A DNA stretch of 64,000 nt, from contig NZ_JAAAYE010000004.1 in the NCBI RefSeq assembly GCF_013282575.1, forward strand, positions 1 through 64,000, in the 5' to 3' direction. The first letter of the stretch is position 1; the number at the start of each line of letters is the position of its first letter. The translations under genes and the position numbers were made by a program. The notes beneath the pieces were generated by a model. The model was given only the letters and a program-made list of their open reading frames with translations. It ran no database searches and was not told where the DNA came from. Positions 52,447 through 61,414 of the stretch are shown piece by piece. This DNA comes from Paraburkholderia sp. NMBU_R16 (GTDB lineage Bacteria > Pseudomonadota > Gammaproteobacteria > Burkholderiales > Burkholderiaceae).

Positions 52447-55400
52447 ATGTCGAACGTACCCAATAGTCCGGCCGCCGATGAGAGCGGACCGCCGCGCCAG
52501 GGTCGCGCCCACGGCTCGCGCCACGCGCGTGTGCCGCCCAACCCGATTCCGCCCATCGAATTCCCCACCGCGCTGCCGGTCACCGGTCGCCGCGAGGAGA
52601 TCGCGCGCGCGATCCGCGACAATCAGGTCGTGATCGTCTCGGGCGAAACGGGCTCGGGCAAGACCACGCAGTTGCCGAAGATCTGCCTCGCGCTCGGGCG
52701 CGGGCGTGGCGCGGGCGGCAGCGGGCTGATCGGTCATACGCAGCCGCGCCGGATCGCTGCATCGGCCACGGGGCGGCGCATCGCCGAGGAACTCGGCACG
52801 CCGTTCGGGGAGGTGGTCGGCTACAAGGTGCGTTTCACCGACAATCTGGCGCCGGGCGCATCGGTCAAGCTCATGACCGATGGCATTTTGCTCGCCGAGA
52901 CGCAGACCGACCCGCTGTTGCGCGCCTACGACACGCTCATCATCGACGAGGCGCACGAACGCAGCCTCAACATCGATTTTCTGCTCGGCTATCTGAAGGA
53001 GATTTTGCCGAAGCGGCCCGATCTGAAGCTGATCGTCACGTCGGCCACGATCGATGCCGAGCGCTTCGCGCGTCATTTCGGTACTGAGTCGAAGCCCGCA
53101 CCCGTCATCGAAGTGAGCGGGCGGCTTTACCCCGTCGAGATCCGTTACCAGCCCGTCGAAGACCCGCGCGAGCGCAGCGCGGCGATCAAGGCGGCGCAGG
53201 GTACGGCGGCCACGCCGTCCCCGCGCGAACGTGCGAAGGGTGCGCGCGAAGCCGAGCGCGATCTCATCGACGCGATCGTAGATGCCGTCGACGACCTGTG
53301 CCGCGAAGGACCGGGCGACGTGCTCGTCTTTTTGCCGGGCGAGCGCGAGATTCGCGACACCGCCGAGGCGCTGCGCAAACACCACCCGCCGCACACCGAA
53401 ATACTGCCGCTGTTCGCGCGGCTCTCGGCGGCCGAGCAGGCGCGCGTGTTCAAATCGTCGAATGCCCGGAGGATCGTGCTCGCGACGAACGTTGCCGAAA
53501 CCTCGCTGACGGTGCCGGGCATTCGCTATGTCGTCGATACGGGGCTCGCGCGCGTGAAGCGTTACTCGTACCGCAACAAGGTGGAGCAGTTGCAGGTCGA
53601 GCCGGTGTCGCAGGCCGCGGCCAATCAACGGGCGGGGCGTTGCGGCCGGGTGGCGGACGGCATCTGCATCCGGCTTTACGACGAAGGCGATTTTCAGGCG
53701 CGCGCGCGGTTCACCGATCCGGAGATCCTGCGCTCGTCGCTGGCGGCGGTGATTTTGCGCATGAAGGCGCTGCATCTCACGGCCATCGAGACGTTCCCGT
53801 TCATCGAACCGCCGCCGGGCCGCGCCATTGCCGACGGCTACCAATTGCTGGCCGAGCTCGGTGCCGTCGACGACGACAATGAACTGACGCCGCTCGGGCG
53901 CGAGCTGGCGAAGCTGCCGCTCGATCCCCGCGTGGGGCGCATGATCGTCGCCGCGCGCGATCAGGATGCGCTCGCCGAGGTGCTCGTCATTGCGAGCGCG
54001 CTCTCGGTTCAGGACCCGCGCGAGCGGCCCGCCGAGGCGCAGGAGCAGGCCGATCAGGCGCACCGTGCCTTCGCCGACGAGCGCTCGGAATTCCTGCAAT
54101 GGCTCAAGATCTGGCGGTGGTTCGGCGAAGCCGTGGCGCACAAGAAATCGAACCGGCAACTGGTCGATGCGTGCCGCGAGCGCTTTCTTTCGCATCTGAG
54201 GCTGCGCGAATGGCGCGATGTCCATTCGCAGCTGCTCACCGTGGTGCGCGAGCACGGCTGGCGTATCAACGAAAGCGAAGCGACCTTCGAGCAGATTCAT
54301 TTGGCGCTGATGACCGGCCTCATCGGCAATCTCGGGCTCAAAGCCGACGACGAGCCGCATTATCTCGGCGCTCGCGGGATCAAGTTCTTTCTCTGGCCGG
54401 GCTCGACGCTGGCCAAGAAGGCGGGGCGCTGGGTGATGGCGGCCGAGCTGGTCGAGACGAGCCGGCTCTATGCGCGCTGTCTCGCGAAAATCGAGCCGGA
54501 ATGGATCGAGAAGGTCGCGTCGCACCTGCTCAGGAAATCGCTCTCGGAGCCGCATTGGGAAAAGCGCGCCGCTCAGGTGGCGGCATTCGAGCGCGCCGTG
54601 CTCTTCGGGCTGCCCGTCTACCATCGGCGGCGCGTCGCGTTCGGCTCGCAGGATCCGGCGCGCGCGAGAGAGCTTTTCATTCGCGGTGCGCTCGTGGAGG
54701 GCGAGTTCGATACGAAGCTCGCGTTTTTCGCCCATAACCGCAAGCTGCTTGCCGACATCGAGCAACTCGAGCACAAGTCGCGCCGGCAGGACGTACTGGT
54801 CGACGACGAACTCATCTTCGCGTTTTACGATCAGGCGCTGCCCAAAGGCATCTACACCGGGGCCGCGTTCGAGCGCTGGTACCGCAATGAAGTGAAGCGC
54901 AGCGGTCAGCCGGAGGACAAACTCCGCTTGCTCTATCTGTCGCGCGACGATCTCATGCGTCACGAGGCGGCGGGCATTACGACCGATCTGTTTCCTAAGC
55001 GTGTAGCGATGGCGGGCGTCGACATGGCGCTCGCCTATCATTTCGAGCCGGGCTCGCCGCGCGACGGCGTGACGCTCGCGGTGCCGCTTTTTGCGCTCAA
55101 TCAAGTCGACGCGCAGCGTGCGGAATGGCTCGTGCCGGGGATGTTGAGGGAGAAGGTCCAGTTGCTGCTCAAATCGCTGCCGCAGAAGCTGCGCCGGCAT
55201 TGCGTGCCGCTGCCGGAGTACGCAGCGGGATTCGTCGAGCGTCACGCCGGACGCTTCGGCGTGCCCCGATTGCAGTCCTCGAAGGGGGCTGCCGGCGGGG
55301 CGGGCGAGCCGCCTCGCGGCGCAGGCGGTCTCGTCGAGGCGCTGATCGCCGATGTGCGCGAGACGACGCAGGTGTTGCTGAAACCGACCGACTTCAAGCT

Positions 55401-56565
55401 CGAAACGCTGCCGGCCCACCTCTTCATGAACTTCAAGGTCATCGACGAGCACGGGCGGCAGCTTGCGATGGGCCGCAATCTGGCTCAGTTGCGAGCCGAG
55501 CTCGGCGGCGAGGCGCAGCGGCAGTTCCAGAAGCTGGCCGTCGGTGCGTCGTTCGACGGCACCGCCGGCACCGGACAAGCACGCCCGGACGCCGAGGCCG
55601 CCGTGCGCGGCCCCGAGCGGCGTCCCGCCGGGGCACGACAGGCGCCGCGCGAAACGGCAACGGGCGAGTCCGCCCGCAATGCGTCGGCCGGCGCGGGCGG
55701 CGAGGCGACGGCGCTGTACGAGAACCTGACGACCTGGAACTTCGGCAAATTGCCGGAGCTGCTGGAGATTCGTCGCGGCGGCCAGACGTTGTTCGGCTAT
55801 CCGGCGCTCGTCGATCGCACGACGCATTGCGACGTCGAAGTCTTCGATTCGCCCGACGAGGCGGCGCGCGCGCACCGGGCCGGTCTGCGGCGGCTTTTCG
55901 CGTTGCAGTTACGCGAGCCGATCAAATATCTGGAGAAGAATCTGCCCGGCTTGCGCGAAATGGCGCTGCAGTTCATGCCGCTCGGCACGCAAGAGGAGCT
56001 TCGTGACCAGCTGATCGACACGGCGCTCGACCGCGCATGCCTGCAAGATCCGCTACCGGACGACGACGCGACGTTCCACGCGCGCCGGGACGAGGGCAAG
56101 AGCCGGCTTTCGTTGCTCGCGCAGGAAATCGCGCGACTCGTCGGACAAATTCTCGCCGAATACGCGGCCGTGACGAAAAAGCTCGTGCAGGCCAAGCCGC
56201 ACGCGGCCGCCTACGCGGATCTGCAGCAGCAATTGCAGATGCTGATCGGCAAGCGATTCATCGCAGACACGCCGTACGCCCAGCTCGCGCATTTTCCCCG
56301 CTACTTGAAGGGCATTGCGCTGCGCATCGACAAGCTGAAGGCCGATCCGGCCCGCGACGCACGGCAATTCGCGGAACTGCAGCCGCTTGCGCAGCAATAC
56401 CAGCGCGCGCGGCAGGCCCGCGGCGGCGTACCGGACGCACGGCTCGCCGAGTTCCGCTGGCTCCTCGAGGAGCTGCGCATTTCGCTCTTCGCGCAGGAGT
56501 TGCGCACGCCGATGCCTGTTTCGACGAAGCGGCTTCACAAGGTGTGGGAATCGCTGCAAAGATGA
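52447..56565 (+). CDS. hrpA: ATP-dependent RNA helicase HrpA
   Basis: A 1372-residue DEAH-box helicase, slightly longer than E. coli HrpA. Walker A is GETGSGKTTQLP (about residue 65). Motif II is LIIDEAHERSLNIDFLLGYLKE (about 166). Motif III is VTSATIDAERF and motif VI is QAAANQRAGRCGRV. The HA2/OB region and a long HrpA-specific C-terminal region (DUF3418-like) follow. A low-complexity insert at about 1041-1088 is rich in Gly, Ala, Arg and Glu. HrpA acts on mRNA and ribosome-associated RNA. The start is close to argA with no Shine-Dalgarno. It does not obviously form an operon with the next gene, 134 bp away. Confidence 0.95.
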   Translation: MSNVPNSPAADESGPPRQGRAHGSRHARVPPNPIPPIEFPTALPVTGRREEIARAIRDNQVVIVSGETGSGKTTQLPKICLALGRGRGAGGSGLIGHTQPRRIAASATGRRIAEELGTPFGEVVGYKVRFTDNLAPGASVKLMTDGILLAETQTDPLLRAYDTLIIDEAHERSLNIDFLLGYLKEILPKRPDLKLIVTSATIDAERFARHFGTESKPAPVIEVSGRLYPVEIRYQPVEDPRERSAAIKAAQGTAATPSPRERAKGAREAERDLIDAIVDAVDDLCREGPGDVLVFLPGEREIRDTAEALRKHHPPHTEILPLFARLSAAEQARVFKSSNARRIVLATNVAETSLTVPGIRYVVDTGLARVKRYSYRNKVEQLQVEPVSQAAANQRAGRCGRVADGICIRLYDEGDFQARARFTDPEILRSSLAAVILRMKALHLTAIETFPFIEPPPGRAIADGYQLLAELGAVDDDNELTPLGRELAKLPLDPRVGRMIVAARDQDALAEVLVIASALSVQDPRERPAEAQEQADQAHRAFADERSEFLQWLKIWRWFGEAVAHKKSNRQLVDACRERFLSHLRLREWRDVHSQLLTVVREHGWRINESEATFEQIHLALMTGLIGNLGLKADDEPHYLGARGIKFFLWPGSTLAKKAGRWVMAAELVETSRLYARCLAKIEPEWIEKVASHLLRKSLSEPHWEKRAAQVAAFERAVLFGLPVYHRRRVAFGSQDPARARELFIRGALVEGEFDTKLAFFAHNRKLLADIEQLEHKSRRQDVLVDDELIFAFYDQALPKGIYTGAAFERWYRNEVKRSGQPEDKLRLLYLSRDDLMRHEAAGITTDLFPKRVAMAGVDMALAYHFEPGSPRDGVTLAVPLFALNQVDAQRAEWLVPGMLREKVQLLLKSLPQKLRRHCVPLPEYAAGFVERHAGRFGVPRLQSSKGAAGGAGEPPRGAGGLVEALIADVRETTQVLLKPTDFKLETLPAHLFMNFKVIDEHGRQLAMGRNLAQLRAELGGEAQRQFQKLAVGASFDGTAGTGQARPDAEAAVRGPERRPAGARQAPRETATGESARNASAGAGGEATALYENLTTWNFGKLPELLEIRRGGQTLFGYPALVDRTTHCDVEVFDSPDEAARAHRAGLRRLFALQLREPIKYLEKNLPGLREMALQFMPLGTQEELRDQLIDTALDRACLQDPLPDDDATFHARRDEGKSRLSLLAQEIARLVGQILAEYAAVTKKLVQAKPHAAAYADLQQQLQMLIGKRFIADTPYAQLAHFPRYLKGIALRIDKLKADPARDARQFAELQPLAQQYQRARQARGGVPDARLAEFRWLLEELRISLFAQELRTPMPVSTKRLHKVWESLQR

Positions 56566-56699
56566 TCGAGAAAACGCCGACGGTGCCGATAACCCGATTA
56601 GTGCGCGTACACGGAAAAGGCCGGTATTTATTCCGAGGCCGTCAACCTCGGCGCGCGCCAAGCCGTTTAAAAGGGCGTTGGCCATTCGAACGAGTTCTC

Positions 56700-57725
56700 A
56701 TGCACAAGATTATTTCCTTCCGCGCGCGGGGCCTGATCGGCACCGCCGCGCTCGCGCTGCTGGCGGCAAGCGCCGCCGCCGTCTCGTTGCCTGCCTACGC
56801 CAACAACGTCATCGTTCTCAATTCGGCCGAAGCGACGCTTTCGCTGATCGACGAGGCGACGCATCAGGTCGTCGGTACGGTGCCGACGGGCAAGGAACCT
56901 CATCACCTGATGGCGACGCCCGACAATAAAACGTTGATCGTCGCGAATTCGGTCTCGAACGACCTGATCTTCGTCGATCCGAAGACGGGCAAGCCCCAAG
57001 GGCGCGTGCCCGGCATCGAGGACCCGTATCAGCTCGGTTTTTCGCCCGATCGCAAGTGGTTCGTCACGACGGGGCTGCGTCTCGACCGGCTCGACATCTA
57101 TAGCTACGACGCGCCCACGAACGGGCTGAAGCTCGTGCGCCGCCTGCCGCTTGCCACGATGCCGAGCCATATGGCGTTTTCCAACGACAGCCGGACCGTG
57201 TTCGTGACGCTGCAGGTGTCGGGCGAACTCGCGGCGGTCGATCTGCCGACGCAGACAGTGCTCTGGAAAATGCCCGTGGGTAAGACACCGGCGGGGCTCT
57301 GGATGACGCCGGGCGACAAGTATCTGCTCGTCGGCATGACAGGCGAGGACGACGTGGCCGTTGTCGACTGGCGCACGCGGTCCGTAATCAAGCGGATCAG
57401 GACGGGTAACGGCGCGCACAACTTCCGCTCGCTCGACGACGGCCGCCATGTGCTCGTCAGCAACCGCGTTGCGAATACGATCAGCATTCTCGACGAACAG
57501 ACGCTGACGAACGTCGGCGATATCACGGGTCTGCTGCCCGGCCCCGACGACATGGAGCTCACCGCCGACAAACGCTACCTCTGGGTGACGTTCCGCTTTG
57601 CGAAACACGTCGGCATCATCGACATGACCACGAAAAAGCTCGTGCAGACGATTGCCGTCGGCCGCTCGCCGCATGGGATCTATTTCTACGATCGCGCCCC
57701 GGTAACGGCCGCGAACGGCGCGTAA
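56700..57725 (+). CDS. YVTN-type beta-propeller periplasmic protein
   Basis: A 341-residue exported protein with signal peptide SFRARGLIGTAALALLAASAAAV...AYA. The mature chain is made of about seven repeats of the type VIVLNSAEATLSLIDEATHQVVGTVPTG and LLVGMTGEDDVAVVDWRTRSVIKRI, the YVTN/NHL-like propeller pattern. Such proteins are usually scaffolds or binding proteins with no catalytic motif. It is the first of a closely spaced string with a sterol-desaturase-like enzyme (22-bp gap) and a CysZ/EI24-like membrane protein. The upstream 134 bp is the likely promoter. Confidence 0.85.
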   Translation: MHKIISFRARGLIGTAALALLAASAAAVSLPAYANNVIVLNSAEATLSLIDEATHQVVGTVPTGKEPHHLMATPDNKTLIVANSVSNDLIFVDPKTGKPQGRVPGIEDPYQLGFSPDRKWFVTTGLRLDRLDIYSYDAPTNGLKLVRRLPLATMPSHMAFSNDSRTVFVTLQVSGELAAVDLPTQTVLWKMPVGKTPAGLWMTPGDKYLLVGMTGEDDVAVVDWRTRSVIKRIRTGNGAHNFRSLDDGRHVLVSNRVANTISILDEQTLTNVGDITGLLPGPDDMELTADKRYLWVTFRFAKHVGIIDMTTKKLVQTIAVGRSPHGIYFYDRAPVTAANGA

Positions 57726-57747
57726 GCCAGGGGCTGCGCGCGCCGCC

Positions 57748-58746
57748 ATGCTGCACTCGGTCATCGCTTCGCTCGACGGCGTCGTCTCGGCGCTGCAGAC
57801 CTGGGCCTATATCCATGTAGTCCAGCCGCTCCTGTTCCGGTTCGGCTGGATGGACTACGACGAAGATTCGTACGACGCGCTCTATCCGGTGATCGTGGGC
57901 TTGCTGACGATCGGTGCGACCTATCTGCTGCTGCGCCCCCTCGAGGCGCTGCGTCCCGTCGAGCGATGGGAAAACCGTCGGGCCGTGCGCGTCGACGTCC
58001 TCTATACGGCCATCGCCAAGCTTGGCCTCTTCAATCTGCTGTTCTTCCTCGGTTTTCAGCCGTTCTTTGCCGACTTGCAGGTGTGGCTGCGTTATCGCGG
58101 CATCGCCAACATGGACCTCGATCACCTGTGGCCCGGTGTCACGTCGCAGCCGATCGTGGCATTCCTCGTCTACCTCGTCGTACTCGATTTCGCCGGCTAT
58201 TGGTATCACCGCTGGCAGCATCGCTTCGGCATCTGGTGGGAGCTGCATGCGGTTCATCATAGTCAGCGCCAGTTGTCGCTCTGGTCGGACGATCGCAACC
58301 ATCTGCTCGACGGCGTCGCCCAGGCTTCGTTTTTCGCTGCCATCGCGCTGGCGATCGGGGTGGCGCCGACGCAGTTCGTGGTGCTCACGGCCGTGACGAA
58401 CTTTATGCAAAGCGTGCAGCACACGAACGCGCGGCTTGGCTTCGGACGTCTGTTCGAACGGGTACTCGTCAGCCCGGCGTTCCATCGTCGCCATCACGCG
58501 GTCGGCTACGGACACGAGGGCACCGCCTACGGCTGCAACTTCGGCGTGCTCTTCCCCTGGTGGGATATGCTCTTTCGCACAGCCTCGTGGGTTCGGTCCG
58601 TCGAGCCGACGGGGATCCGTCAGGAAATCGAGGGCGAATCGTATGGCAATGGCTTTTTCTCGCAGCACTGGCTCGCGTTCGCGCGTATCGCGCGGCGGCT
58701 CCGGTTCGGCCGCGGCGCCGGCCGAGGCAGGGCGCCGGCCGCCTGA
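57748..58746 (+). CDS. sterol desaturase/fatty acid hydroxylase family protein
   Basis: A 332-residue integral membrane diiron enzyme. The histidine boxes are YWYHRWQHRFG (HxxxH), LHAVHHSQRQ (HxxHH) and FHRRHHAVGYG (HxxHH). Hydrophobic helices lie at about 45-65, 95-115, 130-150 and 185-205. This family hydroxylates or desaturates lipids using O2. The physiological lipid is unknown. The C-terminus is basic and Gly-rich (RRLRFGRGAGRGRAPAA). It ends 6 bases before the next gene, indicating co-transcription. Confidence 0.88.
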   Translation: MLHSVIASLDGVVSALQTWAYIHVVQPLLFRFGWMDYDEDSYDALYPVIVGLLTIGATYLLLRPLEALRPVERWENRRAVRVDVLYTAIAKLGLFNLLFFLGFQPFFADLQVWLRYRGIANMDLDHLWPGVTSQPIVAFLVYLVVLDFAGYWYHRWQHRFGIWWELHAVHHSQRQLSLWSDDRNHLLDGVAQASFFAAIALAIGVAPTQFVVLTAVTNFMQSVQHTNARLGFGRLFERVLVSPAFHRRHHAVGYGHEGTAYGCNFGVLFPWWDMLFRTASWVRSVEPTGIRQEIEGESYGNGFFSQHWLAFARIARRLRFGRGAGRGRAPAA

Positions 58747-58752
58747 AGGCGC

Positions 58753-59619
58753 ATGCCGATGAACGAGCTCATGCGTGCCTTCGGCCGGGCGCTCGCGGGC
58801 GTGCTGCATCCGCGCGTGCTGTGGCTCACGTTCTTGCCGTTCGTGATCGCCTCGGCGGGATGGGGGCTTTTTTTCTGGTTCACCTGGCAGGACCTCGTCG
58901 GCACTGCGCGCGGCTGGCTCGCCGGCTCGACGTTGGGGATGGCGCTTTACCGCGCGTTCGACTGGGTGGGCTTGGCCAACCTGCATGCGGTGATTGCGCC
59001 GCTCATCGTCGTCGCGCTCTCGATTCCGGTCATCGTTTCCACGGTATTGCTGCTGATCGCCACGCTGTCGATGCCGATGGTGGTGCGGCACCTGTCGGCC
59101 CGCCGGTTCGCGACACTGGAGGCGCGGCACGGTGGAACCTGGTACGGCAGCCTCGCGTACGGCATTGCGACGACACTCGTTTGCCTGCTGCTCATTCTCC
59201 TCATGCTGCCGCTCTTCGTTCTGCTTGCGCCGCTGCTGCTGATTCCGCCGCTTTTCGCCCTGATTTCGCCGCTCTTCGCGCTGATTCCGACGTTGTTATG
59301 GGGCTGGCTCACCTATCGCGTGATGACATACGACGCGCTGGCGCTGCACGCGAGCCGCGTCGAGCGGATCGCGTTGATGCGGCGTCACCGTGTCCCGCTG
59401 CTCGCGATCGGTATTGCGAGCGGCCTCATGGGGACGCTGCCGGCGTTGCTCTGGGCCTGGTCGCTGTGGCTCGTCGTGCTCTTTCCCGTCATTGCAGCCG
59501 TCACGATCTGGATGTACGCATTCATCCTCGTGTTCTCCGCGCTCTGGTTCGGTCACTATTGCCTGGAGGCATTGCAGGCGATGCGCGAAGAAGAGGGCTT
59601 GCAGCCGTCACGATCATGA
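58753..59619 (+). CDS. EI24/CysZ-family membrane protein
   Basis: A 288-residue membrane protein with about six hydrophobic segments (for example VLWLTFLPFVIASAGWGLFFWF, VVALSIPVIVSTVLLLIATL and a long LVCLLLILLMLPLFVLLAPL). The MPMVVRHLSARRFATLEARHGG loop resembles EI24/CysZ proteins; CysZ moves sulfate into the cell. No sulfur-assimilation genes are nearby. It starts 6 bases after the desaturase. An ATG at 58759 is an alternative start. Confidence 0.75.
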   Translation: MPMNELMRAFGRALAGVLHPRVLWLTFLPFVIASAGWGLFFWFTWQDLVGTARGWLAGSTLGMALYRAFDWVGLANLHAVIAPLIVVALSIPVIVSTVLLLIATLSMPMVVRHLSARRFATLEARHGGTWYGSLAYGIATTLVCLLLILLMLPLFVLLAPLLLIPPLFALISPLFALIPTLLWGWLTYRVMTYDALALHASRVERIALMRRHRVPLLAIGIASGLMGTLPALLWAWSLWLVVLFPVIAAVTIWMYAFILVFSALWFGHYCLEALQAMREEEGLQPSRS

Positions 59620-59656
59620 ACGACGATGAGCGATCTCTCATCTTCGTGAGGCGGTC

Positions 59657-60475
59657 ATGGCATTTGGCGTCATCATCATCGGCGATGAAATCCTGTCGGG
59701 TCGGCGTACCGACAAGCATCTGCCGAAGGTCATCGAGCTATTGAGCGCGCGGGGCCTGGCGCTCGCCTGGGCCGAGTACGTGGGCGACGATCCCGCACGG
59801 ATCACGGCCACGTTCGAGCGCAGTTTCGCCTCGGGCGACATCGTCTTTTCGACGGGAGGCATTGGCGCGACGCCGGACGACCATACCCGGCTTTGCGCGG
59901 CCAACGCGCTCGGTGTTCCGCTCGAGTTGCACCCGGAGGCGGCGGAACTGATTCGCCAGCGAATCCGCGACATGCACCCGGCCGGCGCGTCCCCACTCGA
60001 TCTGGAGTCCCCCGAAAACCGTCATCGCCTCAATATGGGCGTCTTTCCGCGCGGCGCCTCGATCATTCCGAACGGCTACAACAAGATTCCGGGGTTCTCG
60101 ATCGGCGATCACCATTTCGTTCCCGGTTTCCCCGTGATGGCCTGGCCGATGATCGAATGGGTACTCGATACGAAGTACGCGCAGATGCACCATCAAGTCG
60201 CGCACGCCGAGCGATCGCTGCTCGTGTTCGAGCTCATGGAGTCGACGCTGACGCCGTTGATGGAGAAAATCGAAGCCGATTTTCCGGGCGTTCGCGTATT
60301 CAGCCTGCCGAGCGTGGGCGACGCGGAGCGTGGCGGCGTCTATGTCCGCCGGCACATCGATCTCGGTGTGAAGGGCGAACCGGAAGCCGTCGCCGCGGCC
60401 TTCGTCAAGCTGCGCGAAGGCGTGCACCTGCTGGGCGGCGATATCGTCGAACCCGAAGCCGGGCAGCCACGATAA
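59657..60475 (+). CDS. MoaB/CinA-N molybdopterin-binding-domain protein
   Basis: A 272-residue cytoplasmic protein with the MoCF (MoaB/MogA/CinA N-terminal) domain: FGVIIIGDEILSGRRTDKHLPKVIELLSARG, then IVFSTGGIGATPDDHTRLCAANAL, the GGIG-TPDD motif. CinA's C-terminal nicotinamide-amidase domain is absent. Members are annotated as competence/damage-inducible protein A or molybdopterin-binding; actual substrate unknown, possibly an ADP-ribose-pyrophosphatase-like role. It starts 37 bases after EI24. The C-terminal 100 residues (about 170-272) lack motifs I recognise. Confidence 0.85.
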   Translation: MAFGVIIIGDEILSGRRTDKHLPKVIELLSARGLALAWAEYVGDDPARITATFERSFASGDIVFSTGGIGATPDDHTRLCAANALGVPLELHPEAAELIRQRIRDMHPAGASPLDLESPENRHRLNMGVFPRGASIIPNGYNKIPGFSIGDHHFVPGFPVMAWPMIEWVLDTKYAQMHHQVAHAERSLLVFELMESTLTPLMEKIEADFPGVRVFSLPSVGDAERGGVYVRRHIDLGVKGEPEAVAAAFVKLREGVHLLGGDIVEPEAGQPR

Positions 60476-60507
60476 CACTCACCGCGAGCGGGCCACGACG
60501 TAGGACC

Positions 60508-60523
60508 CCCGCGTTCGCGCGGG
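60508..60523. terminator. hairpin between convergent genes
   Basis: CCCGCG-TTCG-CGCGGG, 6-bp arms with a UUCG loop, in the 55-bp gap between the MoaB-domain and rhodanese genes. It may end transcripts from both sides. No T run on either flank. Confidence 0.4.
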
Positions 60524-60530
60524 CTCGAGC

Positions 60531-60995
60531 TCAGGCGCCGAGCCAGGGCAACCCGCTGTGGCACCAGCCGTCGACGGTCTTTCGATGACCGTTGCCGTCC
60601 TTCGCACCTTCGAACCCTTCCAGCAGATCGAACGCTTTGCCGAAGCCCGCCTTTTCGGCTGCGACGGCGGCCAGCTTGGAGCGCGCGGCGCTGCGGCACA
60701 AAAAGATGAGGTGCGTATCGGCCGAGGCTACGCTGCGCAACTGTTCGATGAACTCCGTGTTCGGCACGCCGCCGGGGTAGCGGGTCCATTCGATGTGGAT
60801 ATACTGGCCGTCGCCGACGACCGGGCGGCCTACCCAGTCGAGCTCCGCGCGCGTGCGGACATCGACGAGGCGGGCCTCGGGCTTGAGCTGGAGAAACTCG
60901 AAAGCCTCGGCCGGCGTGAAAGCGCCGGCATAGGGCAGTTGATGTTCGGCGCGGCGTTTTTCCGCTTGCGCCAGGATCTGTTCGAGCGTACTCAT
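60531..60995 (-). CDS. rhodanese-domain sulfurtransferase
   Basis: A 154-residue single-domain rhodanese. AFEFLQLKPEARLVDVRTRAELDWVG is the first CH2 region. The active-site loop is IFLCRSAARSKLA with the persulfide-forming Cys. The final segment is AFDLLEGFEGAKDG. Family members move sulfane sulfur to cyanide or thiol acceptors. It has no signal peptide. The upstream 419 bp separates it from glnA (divergent). Start ATG 60995 precedes the typical STLEQILAQAEKR helix; the longer upstream frame has no homology. Confidence 0.88.
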   Translation of the reverse strand: MSTLEQILAQAEKRRAEHQLPYAGAFTPAEAFEFLQLKPEARLVDVRTRAELDWVGRPVVGDGQYIHIEWTRYPGGVPNTEFIEQLRSVASADTHLIFLCRSAARSKLAAVAAEKAGFGKAFDLLEGFEGAKDGNGHRKTVDGWCHSGLPWLGA

Positions 60996-61154
60996 GAAGC
61001 CGGTCTCCTCGTGGCAAAAAAGCATTCTAGCGCGGTGAGTGGGGTGCGAGAACGAACAGGCTGGGGCGTCGGGAGAAGCGAGCGCTCCAACGAGGTGCAT
61101 AATCCTTCGGTGTGCACCGATATAGAGCGCGTACCCGGACTGCGGTAGAGTCAC

Positions 61155-61169
61155 GCACCGATGTGGTGC
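61155..61169. promoter_or_regulatory. NtrC-binding site upstream of glnA
   Basis: GCACC-GATGT-GGTGC is an exact match to the core of the NtrC enhancer (TGCACC-N5-GGTGCA). It lies 123 bases upstream of the sigma-54 promoter, as expected for an enhancer. A TGCACC half site lies at 61113-61118. Confidence 0.75.
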
Positions 61170-61291
61170 TTGTTTGCCGACCCGCACGGCGACAAGGCAC
61201 GTCACGGTGCAGCGCAGCGTTCCAACGCGGGGCGCGGCACTTGGCGTCGGCACGAGGGACAGATTGCGTCGTGCGGGAAAACGAGCATGCC

Positions 61292-61307
61292 TGGCATGAA
61301 AGATGCT
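61292..61307 (+). promoter_or_regulatory. sigma-54 promoter of glnA
   Basis: TGGCATGAAAGATGCT places GG and GC 10 bases apart, the -24/-12 spacing of the TGGCACG-N4-TTGCW consensus, with two mismatches. Initiation about 12 bases after the GC would give a leader of roughly 95 bases before the ATG at 61415. Together with the NtrC site it fits nitrogen-regulated transcription. Confidence 0.75.
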
Positions 61308-61414
61308 CTAACCGGCGGCGACCGCTTGCGCGGTGGCATCCGGCGTACGCAAGTCGTTCGCCGGGGCTCTCGCGCAGTGAAGAACCGCCGAACCTATCAA
61401 ATGGAGAAGAGGAT

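Noticed and set aside
52432-55875. A 1147-codon open frame on the minus strand opposite hrpA
   Set aside because: It is an antisense shadow of high-GC coding DNA: Arg-rich, no recognisable domain, and the plus strand is a full HrpA protein.
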